Shown: positions 17,520-26,600 of the stretch, piece by piece
Position numbering within the stretch: position 1 is the first letter of the stretch
Layout: every line of letters starts with the position of its first letter
From: Verrucomicrobiota bacterium
Lineage (GTDB): Bacteria > Verrucomicrobiota > Verrucomicrobiia > Limisphaerales > JACDHS01
DNA: 64,000 nucleotides
Direction of reading: 5' to 3'
NCBI GenBank assembly: GCA_013820875.1
Contig: JACDHS010000004.1
Span: 35,816-99,815, forward strand
Made by a program: the position numbers and the translations under genes
The notes under the pieces: generated by a model
Told to the model about the DNA's origin: nothing
Database searches by the model: none
The model's input: the letters and a program-made list of their open reading frames with translations, nothing else

Positions 17520-17993
17520 GTGAAGATTAAAATGACTTTTACAATTGCAATGCGGGCATTTATTGTTTTTGCTGTGTTACTGCTCTCTTTCACTTCGTTG
17601 ATGAAACTGAACGATGCAATATTTAGTTCCAGCCCGGAGATAAGAAGCCCGGATCCGGTAATATCTTTCCTTCGACAGAAAGAACTTTACCTGCTTGTTG
17701 GTCTGCTCGAATTGGGAGTAATTCTGTATTGCTGCAGCAAGAAAAATATATGGAATAAATGTTTAATTATATTAAGTTTGTCCAACTGCTTCGTCATTTA
17801 CCGATTTGCTCTTTATTCCATGGATAAGCTTCACTGTTCTTGCGCGGGAATATGGGCGCAAAGCAATTCTCTAGTACAGAAATCAACGATGGTTGCGTTA
17901 ATACTATTGCTTATTGGTTCAGCGGCTGGAGTATTTTTCTGCCGCCCTAAAAAATCTGACGCTCAAATGCTTAGCGAACGATTAGAATTGTGA
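17520..17993 (+). CDS. MauE/DoxX-like four-TM membrane protein with a C-x-C motif
   Basis: 157 residues from GTG 17520 (ATG at 17532 is an alternative). About four hydrophobic helices (AFIVFAVLLLSFTSLMKL, LLVGLLELGVILYCC, CLIILSLSNCFVIYRFALYS, MVALILLLIGSAAGVFFC). The loop LHCSCAGIW carries a C-x-C motif where redox-associated MauE-like proteins have their Cys pair. MauE is needed for disulfide formation in the Cys-rich methylamine dehydrogenase light chain, which makes the nearby 8-Cys peptide a plausible substrate. Assignment rests on topology and the Cys motif and is tentative. Confidence 0.55.
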   Translation: MKIKMTFTIAMRAFIVFAVLLLSFTSLMKLNDAIFSSSPEIRSPDPVISFLRQKELYLLVGLLELGVILYCCSKKNIWNKCLIILSLSNCFVIYRFALYSMDKLHCSCAGIWAQSNSLVQKSTMVALILLLIGSAAGVFFCRPKKSDAQMLSERLEL

Positions 17994-18054
17994 GTAGCAG
18001 ACTCAACTCATGAAGGCATCTCTACATTGTCATTTGCAGTAACCTCGTAGGACA

Positions 18055-20187
18055 ATGATTACACTGAAATCTATTCGAGGCGCCTTCTGCCTGGCATTAG
18101 GTTTGGCCCTGGCTATATTTTTTGAGAAACAAGGCCTCAAAGCAGACCATTTTATCACAATTTGGGCTCATCGTTTCTCTCAGGCGTTCGAAGACCCAGA
18201 TACCCAGTGGCTGTTTGTAGTTTTTTGCGTTTCTTATTTCGTAGTCTTGTCCGCCCTTTTTCGCCCTTCGCAAAAGTCTGCTATTTTGGGTTGGACGCTA
18301 GGAGAACTATGGATTGCAGGGCTCCTTCTCGGGGTGCTTATTCCTTATGCCAGTAATTATTCAAATGCCTCGCAATCTACTGACGCTTTGATTGTTGTCG
18401 CAGGGTTGTGCATTGGCCGCGCCACCATCGTGGTTGCACAATTGATCACTCGGTCGGGTTATGCATCCATGCAAGCAATCGTTCTTGCTCTGCTTATGGT
18501 CTTTTTGGTAGCCGCCTGTCTTGGACATGGCCAGAGTGGCGATGTTTATCATTACCAAGGACAGCCCCGTTGGACCGGTCCCTGGCGGAACCCAAACACG
18601 TGCGGATTACTTATGGGCGTTGGATTTGCTCTTTCATTGGGGCTTTTGCTTAGGGGACGCAGACCGAAAAGTGCTGTTCTGGAAGAGCGACTGGAAACGA
18701 TTGTTATATTAGCCGCAATTGTGATATTTGGCATTTGCCTCACGATCACATTCAGTCGTGGGGCTTGGGTTGGAACCTTTTGCGCAGTCATATATCTCTG
18801 CATTAAGCGATTAAGCTCCTCTACGATATCAATCGTTCCGGGTAGAGAGCGAATGCATAGAAATGGGCTGATATGCTGTATACTCGTTGTTGGAATTGGT
18901 GTGGCGGGTTGGAGCGGAACACGTTTGCTCACTCCAGACTCGCGGTTGGAGAAACGGCTCCAATCGTTTACTAACATCAACGATTTTTCTTGGCGCAATC
19001 GTGTTAGCACCTGGGTGGGAATGCTTCAGATGATTAGTGATCGTCCTGTTTCGGGTTTTGGATGGAAAGAAATGGAGGGTAGCTATATCGATTATTACAG
19101 GCCTGTCGGTTTAAACGATGGACTTGCCGTACGGGTAAACAATTACCTTGGGGCTGCCGCCTCTGCGGGGATAGCGCTCCTTGCTTGTTTGGTGGGGTAT
19201 ATCTGCATTTCTTGGCCCGGAAATCGGCACCCCAGTGATCTCAAGGTAAAGAGTGGAACGTTCTGGGGCCGGGAGGATTGGCTTTTAGTGGTGGTTCAGG
19301 CCGGAGCCATTGTGTTTGTTGTAGGGTTTTGGTTTGACGGAGGGCTTTTTCAAATGGCCACGGCGGTTCCGTTTTGGTTGTTGCTTCAGATGCACGCGCT
19401 TAGATCTAAAGGCGTCGGCGAAAAGGAAATTGGAGGGAAGGATTCTCGCCCGAGTGCTGGAATTGTGGCGGAATTGTCGGATTCAGCAAAGGCATTGAAA
19501 AACTACTATATGCGGTGGCCTAAGACTCTGCGAGTTGTAATAACAATACCGGCAGTTCTAATCGGCATTTGCTTGATCTTACCTCCCCTGCAAATCCTTT
19601 TTGCGCGTTTCCATTCGCCTGCCAAGACAGTTGCGGTTCACGGAACTAACATTTCTGCAAGGGCTCATCTATCCGAGGTTTCCTCGGATTTTCTTACTTG
19701 TGTATGGGTTTCTGAGGATCGCAGGTTTTTCACGCATAGCGGTTTTGATTGGGAGGAAATCAGAAATGCAAGAGAAGAAGCAAAACGCACCGGCAAGCCA
19801 CCGCGAGGGGCTTCGACCATAACTCAACAATGTGCTCGTTCTTTGTACTTATGGCAGGGGCGGTCTTGGATACGAAAAGGATTGGAAGCTTATTACAGTA
19901 TTTGGATGGAATTATTGCTTTCGAAGGTGCGAATTTTGGAGTTGTACGTCAATGTGATTGAGTTGGGGGATGGAATCTATGGAATTGAAGCGGCGTCACA
20001 ACATTATTATGGAGTATCTTCCGCTGAACTCACTCGAGAGCAGGCGGCGATGTTGGTGGCAATTATGCCAAATCCCAAGCAATGGGATCCGCTGAACCCT
20101 AACGAGCGTGTGCAGCGTCGTCAGGCTATGATTTTGCAGCGCACGGAACACGCGAAGTTTCCGCTCAGCCTGGAGGAGAAAAGATAA
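18055..20187 (+). CDS. Fusion: O-antigen ligase/Wzy-type polymerase + GT51 monofunctional peptidoglycan transglycosylase
   Basis: 710 residues in one uninterrupted frame. Residues 1-~450 are a multi-pass membrane domain of the O-antigen ligase/polymerase (Wzy_C) type, with the hallmark ITFSRGAWVG (231-240), a long periplasmic loop to ~360 (RVSTWVGMLQMISDRPVSGF) and more TM helices. Residues ~495-515 are a further TM, then ~520-700 match MtgA-like GT51: SEDRRFFTHSGFD (catalytic Glu 554), RGASTITQQ (584-592), KGLEAYYS (Glu 611), RILELYVNVIELG (627-639) and YGIEAASQHYYG (642-653). All GT51 motifs look intact. It would join a lipid-linked glycan ligase/polymerase to a lipid II polymerase at the outer face of the inner membrane. 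Followed one base later by a DUF4015-type lipoprotein gene. Confidence 0.85.
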   Translation: MITLKSIRGAFCLALGLALAIFFEKQGLKADHFITIWAHRFSQAFEDPDTQWLFVVFCVSYFVVLSALFRPSQKSAILGWTLGELWIAGLLLGVLIPYASNYSNASQSTDALIVVAGLCIGRATIVVAQLITRSGYASMQAIVLALLMVFLVAACLGHGQSGDVYHYQGQPRWTGPWRNPNTCGLLMGVGFALSLGLLLRGRRPKSAVLEERLETIVILAAIVIFGICLTITFSRGAWVGTFCAVIYLCIKRLSSSTISIVPGRERMHRNGLICCILVVGIGVAGWSGTRLLTPDSRLEKRLQSFTNINDFSWRNRVSTWVGMLQMISDRPVSGFGWKEMEGSYIDYYRPVGLNDGLAVRVNNYLGAAASAGIALLACLVGYICISWPGNRHPSDLKVKSGTFWGREDWLLVVVQAGAIVFVVGFWFDGGLFQMATAVPFWLLLQMHALRSKGVGEKEIGGKDSRPSAGIVAELSDSAKALKNYYMRWPKTLRVVITIPAVLIGICLILPPLQILFARFHSPAKTVAVHGTNISARAHLSEVSSDFLTCVWVSEDRRFFTHSGFDWEEIRNAREEAKRTGKPPRGASTITQQCARSLYLWQGRSWIRKGLEAYYSIWMELLLSKVRILELYVNVIELGDGIYGIEAASQHYYGVSSAELTREQAAMLVAIMPNPKQWDPLNPNERVQRRQAMILQRTEHAKFPLSLEEKR

Positions 20188-20188
20188 T

Positions 20189-21553
20189 ATGGATCAGCTT
20201 TCACAAGGTCAGATTGAATTTGTTCGAAAGGAGAGAGTTTTCAAACGCGGGATGTCGTTGATCATCATTAATACGATACTCATTCTACTGGCATTGTTGC
20301 TGTCGGGATGCAGTCAGCAGGAAGGACGCGTTTTGAATGGTGATGATAATACCCCAATTGTGGGAGCAACCATTTATCATAATGGACAGGTCGCCCAGTC
20401 AGACAATGAGGGGCGTTTTAAATTGAACAGGCCTGACCTGAATAAGCCTCTGCTGGTTAAGGCTGTTGGTTTTCGCCGAATATCTGTTCCATTGAAACGA
20501 TACATTCGTCCCAACGCACGCCTGGAGAGCTTTCAGGCCAAGGCCGTTTACTTGTCTCACGCAGGTGTCGGTGCGGCCCATTTGCGTAATCCTGTGTTGG
20601 ACCTGATAGCTGAAACAGATGTGAATGCGGTGGTGGTGGATGTCAAAGGGCAACGAGGATTATTTAGTTTCTCCTGGGAAATCCCAATAGGTCACCAAAT
20701 CGGTGCCTTTTCAAAAATCACCATCGAAGATCCGGATGCATTTATTCACCAAATGCGCGAAAAGAACATTTACGTGATCGGACGTGTGTGCGTGTTCAAA
20801 GACGAGGCATTGGCCAACAACAAGTCGGAATGGGCCGCTATAGATCCGAAGAGCAACAAGCCATTTCGGGATACTGACAAAATTCCGTGGATGGATCCGT
20901 TCCGCAAAGAAGTTTGGGAATACAACCTGGCCATCGCGAAGGCTGCGGCTGAAGTAGGCTTCGATGAGATTCAATTTGATTATCTCCGTTTTCCCACTGC
21001 CCCCGTTAAGTATTCAAAAGAGAACACGAAAGAAGCTCGTGAAGGCGTCATAAAGGAATTTCTGGCAAAAGCACAAAAAGAACTGCAACCATATAATGTC
21101 TATCTCTCTGTAGCCACTTCTGGGATTTCCCTCTGGAAGCAGGGTGATGCCGATATTGGACAGGATCTTGCGATTATTGCGCCATTAGTCGATTACATTT
21201 CGCCATATATTTTCCCCTCCGACTTACCCGCCGGAGCATTAAATCTGAAAACGAACGCTGCTGCGGTTCCGGGAGAAGCTGTCACCGCCGCTTTGGAGAT
21301 GGGAATTCAACGCATCGGCAATCAGCCGGAAAAAATTCGGCCTTGGCTGCAAAGCTTCAAAGACTATTCGCGTTTACGTCGAGAGTTTAAGGAGGAGGAA
21401 ATTGCAGAGGAAATTGCAGCCTGTGCTGATGCCGGCACCGCTGGTTGGATATTCTTCAATCCTGAAAACAAATATCCTTATGTTTCTGGAGCCCTGGAGA
21501 AGGCGAAGCAGCATGTTTCGGGTAAAAACAAAATCGCCCAGGTCCAACCATGA
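20189..21553 (+). CDS. Putative glycosidase-like lipoprotein (DUF4015) with carboxypeptidase-regulatory-like domain, copy 1
   Basis: 454 residues. N-terminal leader LLALLLSGC gives a lipobox; Met at 20252 may be the real start because it directly precedes the hydrophobic leader, although GGAGG at 20172 fits 20189. Residues ~50-105 form a small beta domain of the CarboxypepD_reg type (GRVLNGDDNTPIVGATIYHN). The rest is a TIM-barrel-like putative glycoside hydrolase: KAVYLSHAGV, NAVVVDVKGQRGLFSF, YVIGRVCVFKDEALA, WMDPFRKEVWEYNLAIAKAA, GFDEIQFDYLRFPTAP. FDYLRFP with its Asp is the usual candidate catalytic segment. Overlaps its own paralogue by 4 bases (ATGA). Confidence 0.8.
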   Translation: MDQLSQGQIEFVRKERVFKRGMSLIIINTILILLALLLSGCSQQEGRVLNGDDNTPIVGATIYHNGQVAQSDNEGRFKLNRPDLNKPLLVKAVGFRRISVPLKRYIRPNARLESFQAKAVYLSHAGVGAAHLRNPVLDLIAETDVNAVVVDVKGQRGLFSFSWEIPIGHQIGAFSKITIEDPDAFIHQMREKNIYVIGRVCVFKDEALANNKSEWAAIDPKSNKPFRDTDKIPWMDPFRKEVWEYNLAIAKAAAEVGFDEIQFDYLRFPTAPVKYSKENTKEAREGVIKEFLAKAQKELQPYNVYLSVATSGISLWKQGDADIGQDLAIIAPLVDYISPYIFPSDLPAGALNLKTNAAAVPGEAVTAALEMGIQRIGNQPEKIRPWLQSFKDYSRLRREFKEEEIAEEIAACADAGTAGWIFFNPENKYPYVSGALEKAKQHVSGKNKIAQVQP

Positions 21554-22887
21554 TTCATCGATTTCTCAAAACAGTTTTCTGGGGGATAGTGGCTGTCAAC
21601 CTGTTGACAGGATGCAGCCAGCACTCAGGAGTAGTGCTCGATGATTCCTCGCAAAAACCAATTGCTGGGGCGACTATCTTCCACAACGGGAAAATGACGC
21701 TTTCAGGAGCGGACGGCGAGTTTGTCTTGAAACGGGTAAATTGGGAAAAGCCGGTTCTGGTCAAGGCATCTGGATTTCGCCGAACACAAACGAACCTGGC
21801 GCGTGAGGAACCGGTTCGCATCTCACTCGAGCCATTTGATGCAAAAGGAGTTTACCTGTCTTATTATGGTGTGCGGTCTGACACAGTGCGTGGGCGTGTT
21901 TTGCAGTTGATCGAAAACACGAGCATCAATGCAGTCGTCATTGATGTTAAGCCTGACGAAGGGACTCTCAGTTTTCAATGGAGCATTCCGTTAGCGGAAA
22001 AGATCGGATCCATGTCGCGTCCCACAATTGATGATCCGGAAGAATTCATTGCGGAATTACATGCAAAGGGAATTTACGTCATCGGGCGCATTTCAGTTTT
22101 TAAAGATAACCTTCTCGCCAGCAAACGACCTGAGTGGACGATTCAAAGTGTGAAGACAGGGTCGCCGTATGCGGAACGAGACAAAATGGCGTGGATGGAT
22201 CCGTTTCGGACTGAGGTTTGGGATTATAACATCTCTGTTGCAAAAGCGGCTGCTGAGGCGGGCTTTGATGAAGTGCAATTTGATTACGTTCGCTTTCCGG
22301 TGAACACAGGGCCAACGGTGGCGACCTATCGAAAAGAGTACAGTGCAGTAAACCGTGGAGAGGCGATTGTCGGCTTCCTTAAGAAAGCTTATCAGGAATT
22401 GCTTCCTTACAACGTCTTTGTCGCAGCCGATGTGTTTGGTATCACTTGTTGGTATGACGATGAAAGCGGCATCGGACAGCCCCTTAGAGAAATGTCTAAA
22501 TGGGCCGATTATGTGTGTCCAATGGTGTATCCTTCCGGGTTTACAACGGGTTTTATGAATACTGACGAAAAGCCAGTAGCAATCCCTCGTGAAGTTATCT
22601 TGTGGTCCATGCAGAAAGCGCTTCCGATCGTTAATGGACAGCACAAAAAGCTTCGCCCGTGGCTTCAGAATTTCAAGGATTATGCATACGACCGGCGTCA
22701 ATTCACAGACCGCGAGATAGCGTTACAGATTTTTGCGTCTGACGAGGCCAACACGAGCGGTTGGTTACTCTGGGACGCAGGAAATAAATACAATCACACG
22801 GCCGAGGCGTTGCAGCTTTTAGAAACTGGAAGCGTTTCTAATTTGCTAAACAAGCCACTAATCGCGGAACAAAAGGTATCTCAATGA
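21550..22887 (+). CDS. Putative glycosidase-like lipoprotein (DUF4015), copy 2
   Basis: 445 residues, a tandem paralogue of the preceding gene, alignable end to end: lipobox VNLLTGC, beta domain GVVLDDSSQKPIAGATIFHN, barrel with NAVVIDVKPDEGTLSF, YVIGRISVFKDNLLA, WMDPFRTEVWDYNISVAKAA and GFDEVQFDYVRFP. The FDYxRFP segment is kept. It differs mainly in strand 6-8 loops (VAADVFGITCWYDDESGIG here against SVATSGISLWKQGDADIG), so the copies may act on different glycans. Start overlaps the stop of copy 1, and its stop overlaps the next ATG (ATGA), so all are translationally coupled. Confidence 0.8.
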   Translation: MIHRFLKTVFWGIVAVNLLTGCSQHSGVVLDDSSQKPIAGATIFHNGKMTLSGADGEFVLKRVNWEKPVLVKASGFRRTQTNLAREEPVRISLEPFDAKGVYLSYYGVRSDTVRGRVLQLIENTSINAVVIDVKPDEGTLSFQWSIPLAEKIGSMSRPTIDDPEEFIAELHAKGIYVIGRISVFKDNLLASKRPEWTIQSVKTGSPYAERDKMAWMDPFRTEVWDYNISVAKAAAEAGFDEVQFDYVRFPVNTGPTVATYRKEYSAVNRGEAIVGFLKKAYQELLPYNVFVAADVFGITCWYDDESGIGQPLREMSKWADYVCPMVYPSGFTTGFMNTDEKPVAIPREVILWSMQKALPIVNGQHKKLRPWLQNFKDYAYDRRQFTDREIALQIFASDEANTSGWLLWDAGNKYNHTAEALQLLETGSVSNLLNKPLIAEQKVSQ

Positions 22888-23693
22888 AAAAGCGTCTAAG
22901 ACCAGAACTGGCAATGACATTGATAGAACTGCTGGTCGTGATCGCAATTATTGCAATCCTGGCTGGATTGCTTCTGCCAGCTTTGGCTAAGAGTAAAGCA
23001 AAAGCTCAACAAGCCTCTTGCCTGGGAAATCTGCGCCAGCTAACCATGGCGTGGAAGATGTATGCCGACGAGAATGACGGAAGGTTCGTGCCGGTCTTTT
23101 ACTTTCAAGCAGGAAAAATCAATTCCAACGCCTGGGTCCGGGGCAGCATGGACGATGATATATCCACCTATCCGCCGGTCGAACCGGGCATTTTGGATTC
23201 CACCAACGTAAATGGATTGCGGTTTGGTGGACTTTACAAATATCTAAATTCTCCGCGGGTTTATCGATGCCCAGCCGATAAAAGTGAAACGAATCGCGTT
23301 CAAAAAGTGAGGAGTTATTCGATCAACGGTTGGATGGGAGGCACTTATGTTGCCGGTCAAAGCAACTATTGGGTTTTTAAGAAGGAAGCCGATCTTGTCA
23401 ATCCGTCGCCCTCCGCTGCCTGGGTGTTTTTGGATGAGCATGAGCGCAGCATTAACGACGGCTGGTTTGCTGTAGATATGAAGGGGAGTCGAGGTCTGCT
23501 GGACGCTCCAGCGGCTCGGCATAATTTCGGCTACGGCATCACTTTTGCCGACGGGCATTCAGAGATTTGGAAACTGGAAGATGGACGCAGCCGCAATTGG
23601 GAATCACTGCCGATTAGTAATCGTCCGCGCAACCCTGATTGGGAAAAGTTAAGTGCAGCAACCACCAGCTTAAAGGAAGCGCCCGCAAATTAA
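22884..23693 (+). CDS. Prepilin-type N-terminal methylation protein with H-X9-DG C-terminal motif
   Basis: 269 residues. Type IV prepilin leader with cleavage site region MTLIELLVVIAIIAILAGLL, one N-terminal hydrophobic helix, then a globular part. The C-terminal ARHNFGYGITFADGHSE is the H-X9-DG motif found in the large planctomycete/verrucomicrobial pseudopilin-like family. It has both ends coupled: 4-base overlap with the upstream lipoprotein gene and a start very close to the next gene. Such proteins are thought to be processed by prepilin peptidase and assembled by or near a type II-like machine; here it may help place the envelope enzymes encoded around it. Confidence 0.85.
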   Translation: MKKRLRPELAMTLIELLVVIAIIAILAGLLLPALAKSKAKAQQASCLGNLRQLTMAWKMYADENDGRFVPVFYFQAGKINSNAWVRGSMDDDISTYPPVEPGILDSTNVNGLRFGGLYKYLNSPRVYRCPADKSETNRVQKVRSYSINGWMGGTYVAGQSNYWVFKKEADLVNPSPSAAWVFLDEHERSINDGWFAVDMKGSRGLLDAPAARHNFGYGITFADGHSEIWKLEDGRSRNWESLPISNRPRNPDWEKLSAATTSLKEAPAN

Positions 23694-23707
23694 TTTCTTC
23701 TGTATCC

Positions 23708-25306
23708 GTGAACGAGATTTCCCAGGATGAAGTAAAAAGTGGTTCCACTCCAGCAGAAGGCCGACCTCGCAAGCTGCTGTTCTCTTCTGTCCACTTCATT
23801 GAAACCAAGAGCTTATGGATACCAGGTCTCCTGGTGCTCCTGTTTTTTGGGGCGCTTTTTTGGGCGAAAGCCAAAGATCCTTACAAACGAATCTGGTTCA
23901 CACTCAAACCGGAAAACTGCCCGAAAGCCAAGGCTGTGGCGGTTCTTTCGAAACCGATTCGTCCAGTTCCCATAGTGATCTTCGCACATGATCGGGGGGA
24001 GACACTGTTGAGCAGCGGTGTGGAACTGCGCCAGATGGCTGAAATGGGCATGGCCACCATCAACTTTGAGTATGATCAAAACAGCCGGGAAAACTTTAAT
24101 GCCCAGTTCCTTCAACTTCATCGCTTTCTTCAAAGGCAGTCGTGGGCCAGAACGAATGATGTAGCCTGGATCGGCGCTGGGCTTGGAGCAGAATGGATGC
24201 TTCAGTTCGCGCTCGAGAACCAGACGCTTCAACCGCAGATGATGATTCAATTGGGAGGAAAGTGGTTTCCCGATTTAGGTGCCGCAACTACCCAATCCAA
24301 TTTCCTCAAATCGCGGGTTTCGTTGTTTCACGGCGAAAATGACAATCTCGTCTCGGAGACCGAAGTGACGCGCCTGCGGGATTTTTTCGTGACGAACGGG
24401 GTCACTGCTGACTTGCGGATTGTGCGAGGGCAACAACATGATTTCGAACCAGACCGAACATTGTTCTTCCGGGTGCTTGGTGAGCATTGCTTACAAGTGC
24501 TTGGTGGCGGCAATGCATTGGGAACATATCGTTCCATTGCATTATGGGATAAAAATGCAAAACCACTTCTGCTCTATTGGATTCCGGCAATCGCCTGGAT
24601 TGGACTCTGGATTTATGTGAAGCGACGAAACCGCTCCCCTGCGCCCGGCGTTCCCTTGGCCTGGTGGGAGAACGGGTTGCGTTTCCTCGCAGTATTTCTC
24701 ATGGTCCTGGCGTTGGGACGAAGTGCCATTCATCTACTCACGCCTCGATTCCAAGTTAGTCCATGGACTTTGTCGATCGCTGAAAAGTTCCTGATAATTC
24801 CAAAATGGAGGGAGGATTTCGATGCTGTAAAGCATCAATCCTACTGGTCGGACGAGCGTCTCAAAACTCTGCTAACCCACGTTGAATTATCGAATTACAA
24901 TCGCGAGTTAATCAATTGGAGAGTGGATGATCCAATCTATCGCGAATTCGTTTTGTCGCCGATCATTACCGGGGATGACAAAGAACTGAATTGGCGTCGT
25001 TCACTCTGGGAAAGTTTTTATCCGCGCATTCGAAAGGAAAATTCCATTTTCTCTGCGGCGCGAATCATCGTCCGCCACCTGCGAGAACGTGTGACTATCT
25101 CGGGGGAGCAATATGATTATGGGATTGAAGGGATCTGGCTCAACCAGATTACCGATGCAACGGGATTTGAAATGATCTACGTGGCTGCAATGCGCTCGGC
25201 AGGAATTGCGGCGCGCCTGAACACGGCAGGACGCGCCGAATTTTGGGACGATGTCTCCTGGCAACTCGCGCCACGGCCTGCGATTGAGCAGTTGGATAAA
25301 CTGTAA
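23708..25306 (+). CDS. Membrane-anchored alpha/beta-hydrolase-like protein with transglutaminase-like C-terminus
   Basis: About 532 residues from GTG 23708; the frame is open upstream to a TTG at 23639, which overlaps the pseudopilin gene, so the start is uncertain. One TM near residue 35 (WIPGLLVLLFFGALFW), an alpha/beta-hydrolase-like middle (PVPIVIFAHDRGETLLSSG, DVAWIGAGLGAEWMLQFA, SRVSLFHGENDNLVSET, GQQHDFEPD), then one or two more TMs near 300 and 330 and a C-terminal transglutaminase-like piece (TDATGFEMIYVAAMRSAGIA, ARLNTAGRAEFWDDVSWQ). The nucleophile elbow is GAGLGAE rather than GxSxG, and the transglutaminase Cys position is not Cys, so both enzyme sites look altered. Confidence 0.62.
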   Translation: MNEISQDEVKSGSTPAEGRPRKLLFSSVHFIETKSLWIPGLLVLLFFGALFWAKAKDPYKRIWFTLKPENCPKAKAVAVLSKPIRPVPIVIFAHDRGETLLSSGVELRQMAEMGMATINFEYDQNSRENFNAQFLQLHRFLQRQSWARTNDVAWIGAGLGAEWMLQFALENQTLQPQMMIQLGGKWFPDLGAATTQSNFLKSRVSLFHGENDNLVSETEVTRLRDFFVTNGVTADLRIVRGQQHDFEPDRTLFFRVLGEHCLQVLGGGNALGTYRSIALWDKNAKPLLLYWIPAIAWIGLWIYVKRRNRSPAPGVPLAWWENGLRFLAVFLMVLALGRSAIHLLTPRFQVSPWTLSIAEKFLIIPKWREDFDAVKHQSYWSDERLKTLLTHVELSNYNRELINWRVDDPIYREFVLSPIITGDDKELNWRRSLWESFYPRIRKENSIFSAARIIVRHLRERVTISGEQYDYGIEGIWLNQITDATGFEMIYVAAMRSAGIAARLNTAGRAEFWDDVSWQLAPRPAIEQLDKL

Positions 25307-25321
25307 TCGGGTGTTCTTGAA

Positions 25322-26506
25322 ATGAAAAAGATACTCAGAGAAGCCTTTGTAATTCTGATTATTGGAATCCTTGGAAGTTCTGCCACTCTTCTTGCACGCG
25401 AGCCTTTCGTTCCAGGCAAACTCGAAGAAATTGACACCACGATCAATGAAGCCATAGCCAAAAGGAAACTTCCAGGAGCCGTTTTCTGGCTGGAATCCGA
25501 TGGGCAATCCTATCAGCGGGTGTATGGGCACCGAATGGTTGCTCCTATCAAGGAGGATCTCGCCGAGGATACCATTTTCGATGCAGCATCCCTTACGAAA
25601 GTCATCGCTACCACGCCAGCCATCATGGTGCTGGTACAGCGCGGCTCGGTGAAACTGGATGAACCTGTTAAAACTTATCTCCAGGAGTTCCAGGGAGATG
25701 GGCGCGACTCTATCACCGTGCGACACCTTCTGGCGCATACGTCTGGGCTGACTCCCGGATTCGATCCCAAGCTTGTCTGGGAAGGTTACGCGGGAGCGAT
25801 CCAGATGGCTTGCCTCGAGCGGCCAGGTTCATCGCCCGGCACAAAGATTCGCTATAGCGATGTGAATTTCATTCTCCTGGGCGAAATCGTTCAACGTGTC
25901 AGTCAAATGCAATTGAACCATTTTGTTATCCGGGAGATTTACCGTCCACTGCAGATGTGGGACACCGGTTACCTTCCTTCCGCAAAAAAGAGGGCACTGG
26001 TTGCGCCGACCGAAAGAGGTTTGCACCAGGGGATCGTACACGATCCAACCGCCCGAAAAATGGGGGGAGTTGCTGGTCATGCCGGCGTTTTTACCACTGC
26101 CACCAATCTAGCGCGATTTGCCCGTATGCTATTGAATGATGGCGAGCTGTCCGGCGTGCGTATTTTCAAGCCGGAAACAGTCCAACTCATGATCCAGACG
26201 CATACACCCGATTCGCTGACACAAAAGAGAGGTTTAGGATGGGATATTGATACCGGCTTCAGCCATCCTCGCGGCGCCTTGTTCCCGATTGGATCCTATG
26301 GTCATACTGGTTTTACAGGCACTTCTATTTGGATAGATCCTTTCTCGAAAACTTTTTGGATTCTTTTGTCGAGCCGACTTCATCCCAATGGTTCCGGAAA
26401 CATCATGACGCTGCAACGCGAGCTCGGCACTCTCTCCGCAGAAGCAATCACCCATTTTGATTTTCAACATTTGAAACCGGTCAATCACTCAGTGGCAACC
26501 GATTGA
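25322..26506 (+). CDS. Beta-lactamase-family serine hydrolase (class C/esterase type), exported
   Basis: 394 residues with an N-terminal export sequence (FVILIIGILGSSATLLA). SxxK motif in FDAASLTKVIATTPAIM, conserved VRHLLAHTSGLTPGFD, a Tyr motif in IRYSDVNFILLGE, AGHAGVFTTATNLARFARM, and YGHTGFTGTSIWIDP as the KTG-equivalent (HTG). This is the AmpC/EstB-like fold, which includes D,D-peptidases and esterases; antibiotic hydrolysis need not be its role. Last gene of the envelope run that starts at 18055, 15 bases after the hydrolase gene. Confidence 0.87.
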   Translation: MKKILREAFVILIIGILGSSATLLAREPFVPGKLEEIDTTINEAIAKRKLPGAVFWLESDGQSYQRVYGHRMVAPIKEDLAEDTIFDAASLTKVIATTPAIMVLVQRGSVKLDEPVKTYLQEFQGDGRDSITVRHLLAHTSGLTPGFDPKLVWEGYAGAIQMACLERPGSSPGTKIRYSDVNFILLGEIVQRVSQMQLNHFVIREIYRPLQMWDTGYLPSAKKRALVAPTERGLHQGIVHDPTARKMGGVAGHAGVFTTATNLARFARMLLNDGELSGVRIFKPETVQLMIQTHTPDSLTQKRGLGWDIDTGFSHPRGALFPIGSYGHTGFTGTSIWIDPFSKTFWILLSSRLHPNGSGNIMTLQRELGTLSAEAITHFDFQHLKPVNHSVATD

Positions 26507-26600
26507 TCGGTTCCCTTCCTGGGCAGGACTCGGCTTGACTTGGATCACACGCGGAAAAAATTTCTCTAGGCTCTGTGCGCCGCTGTGGCAGATTCGGTGC

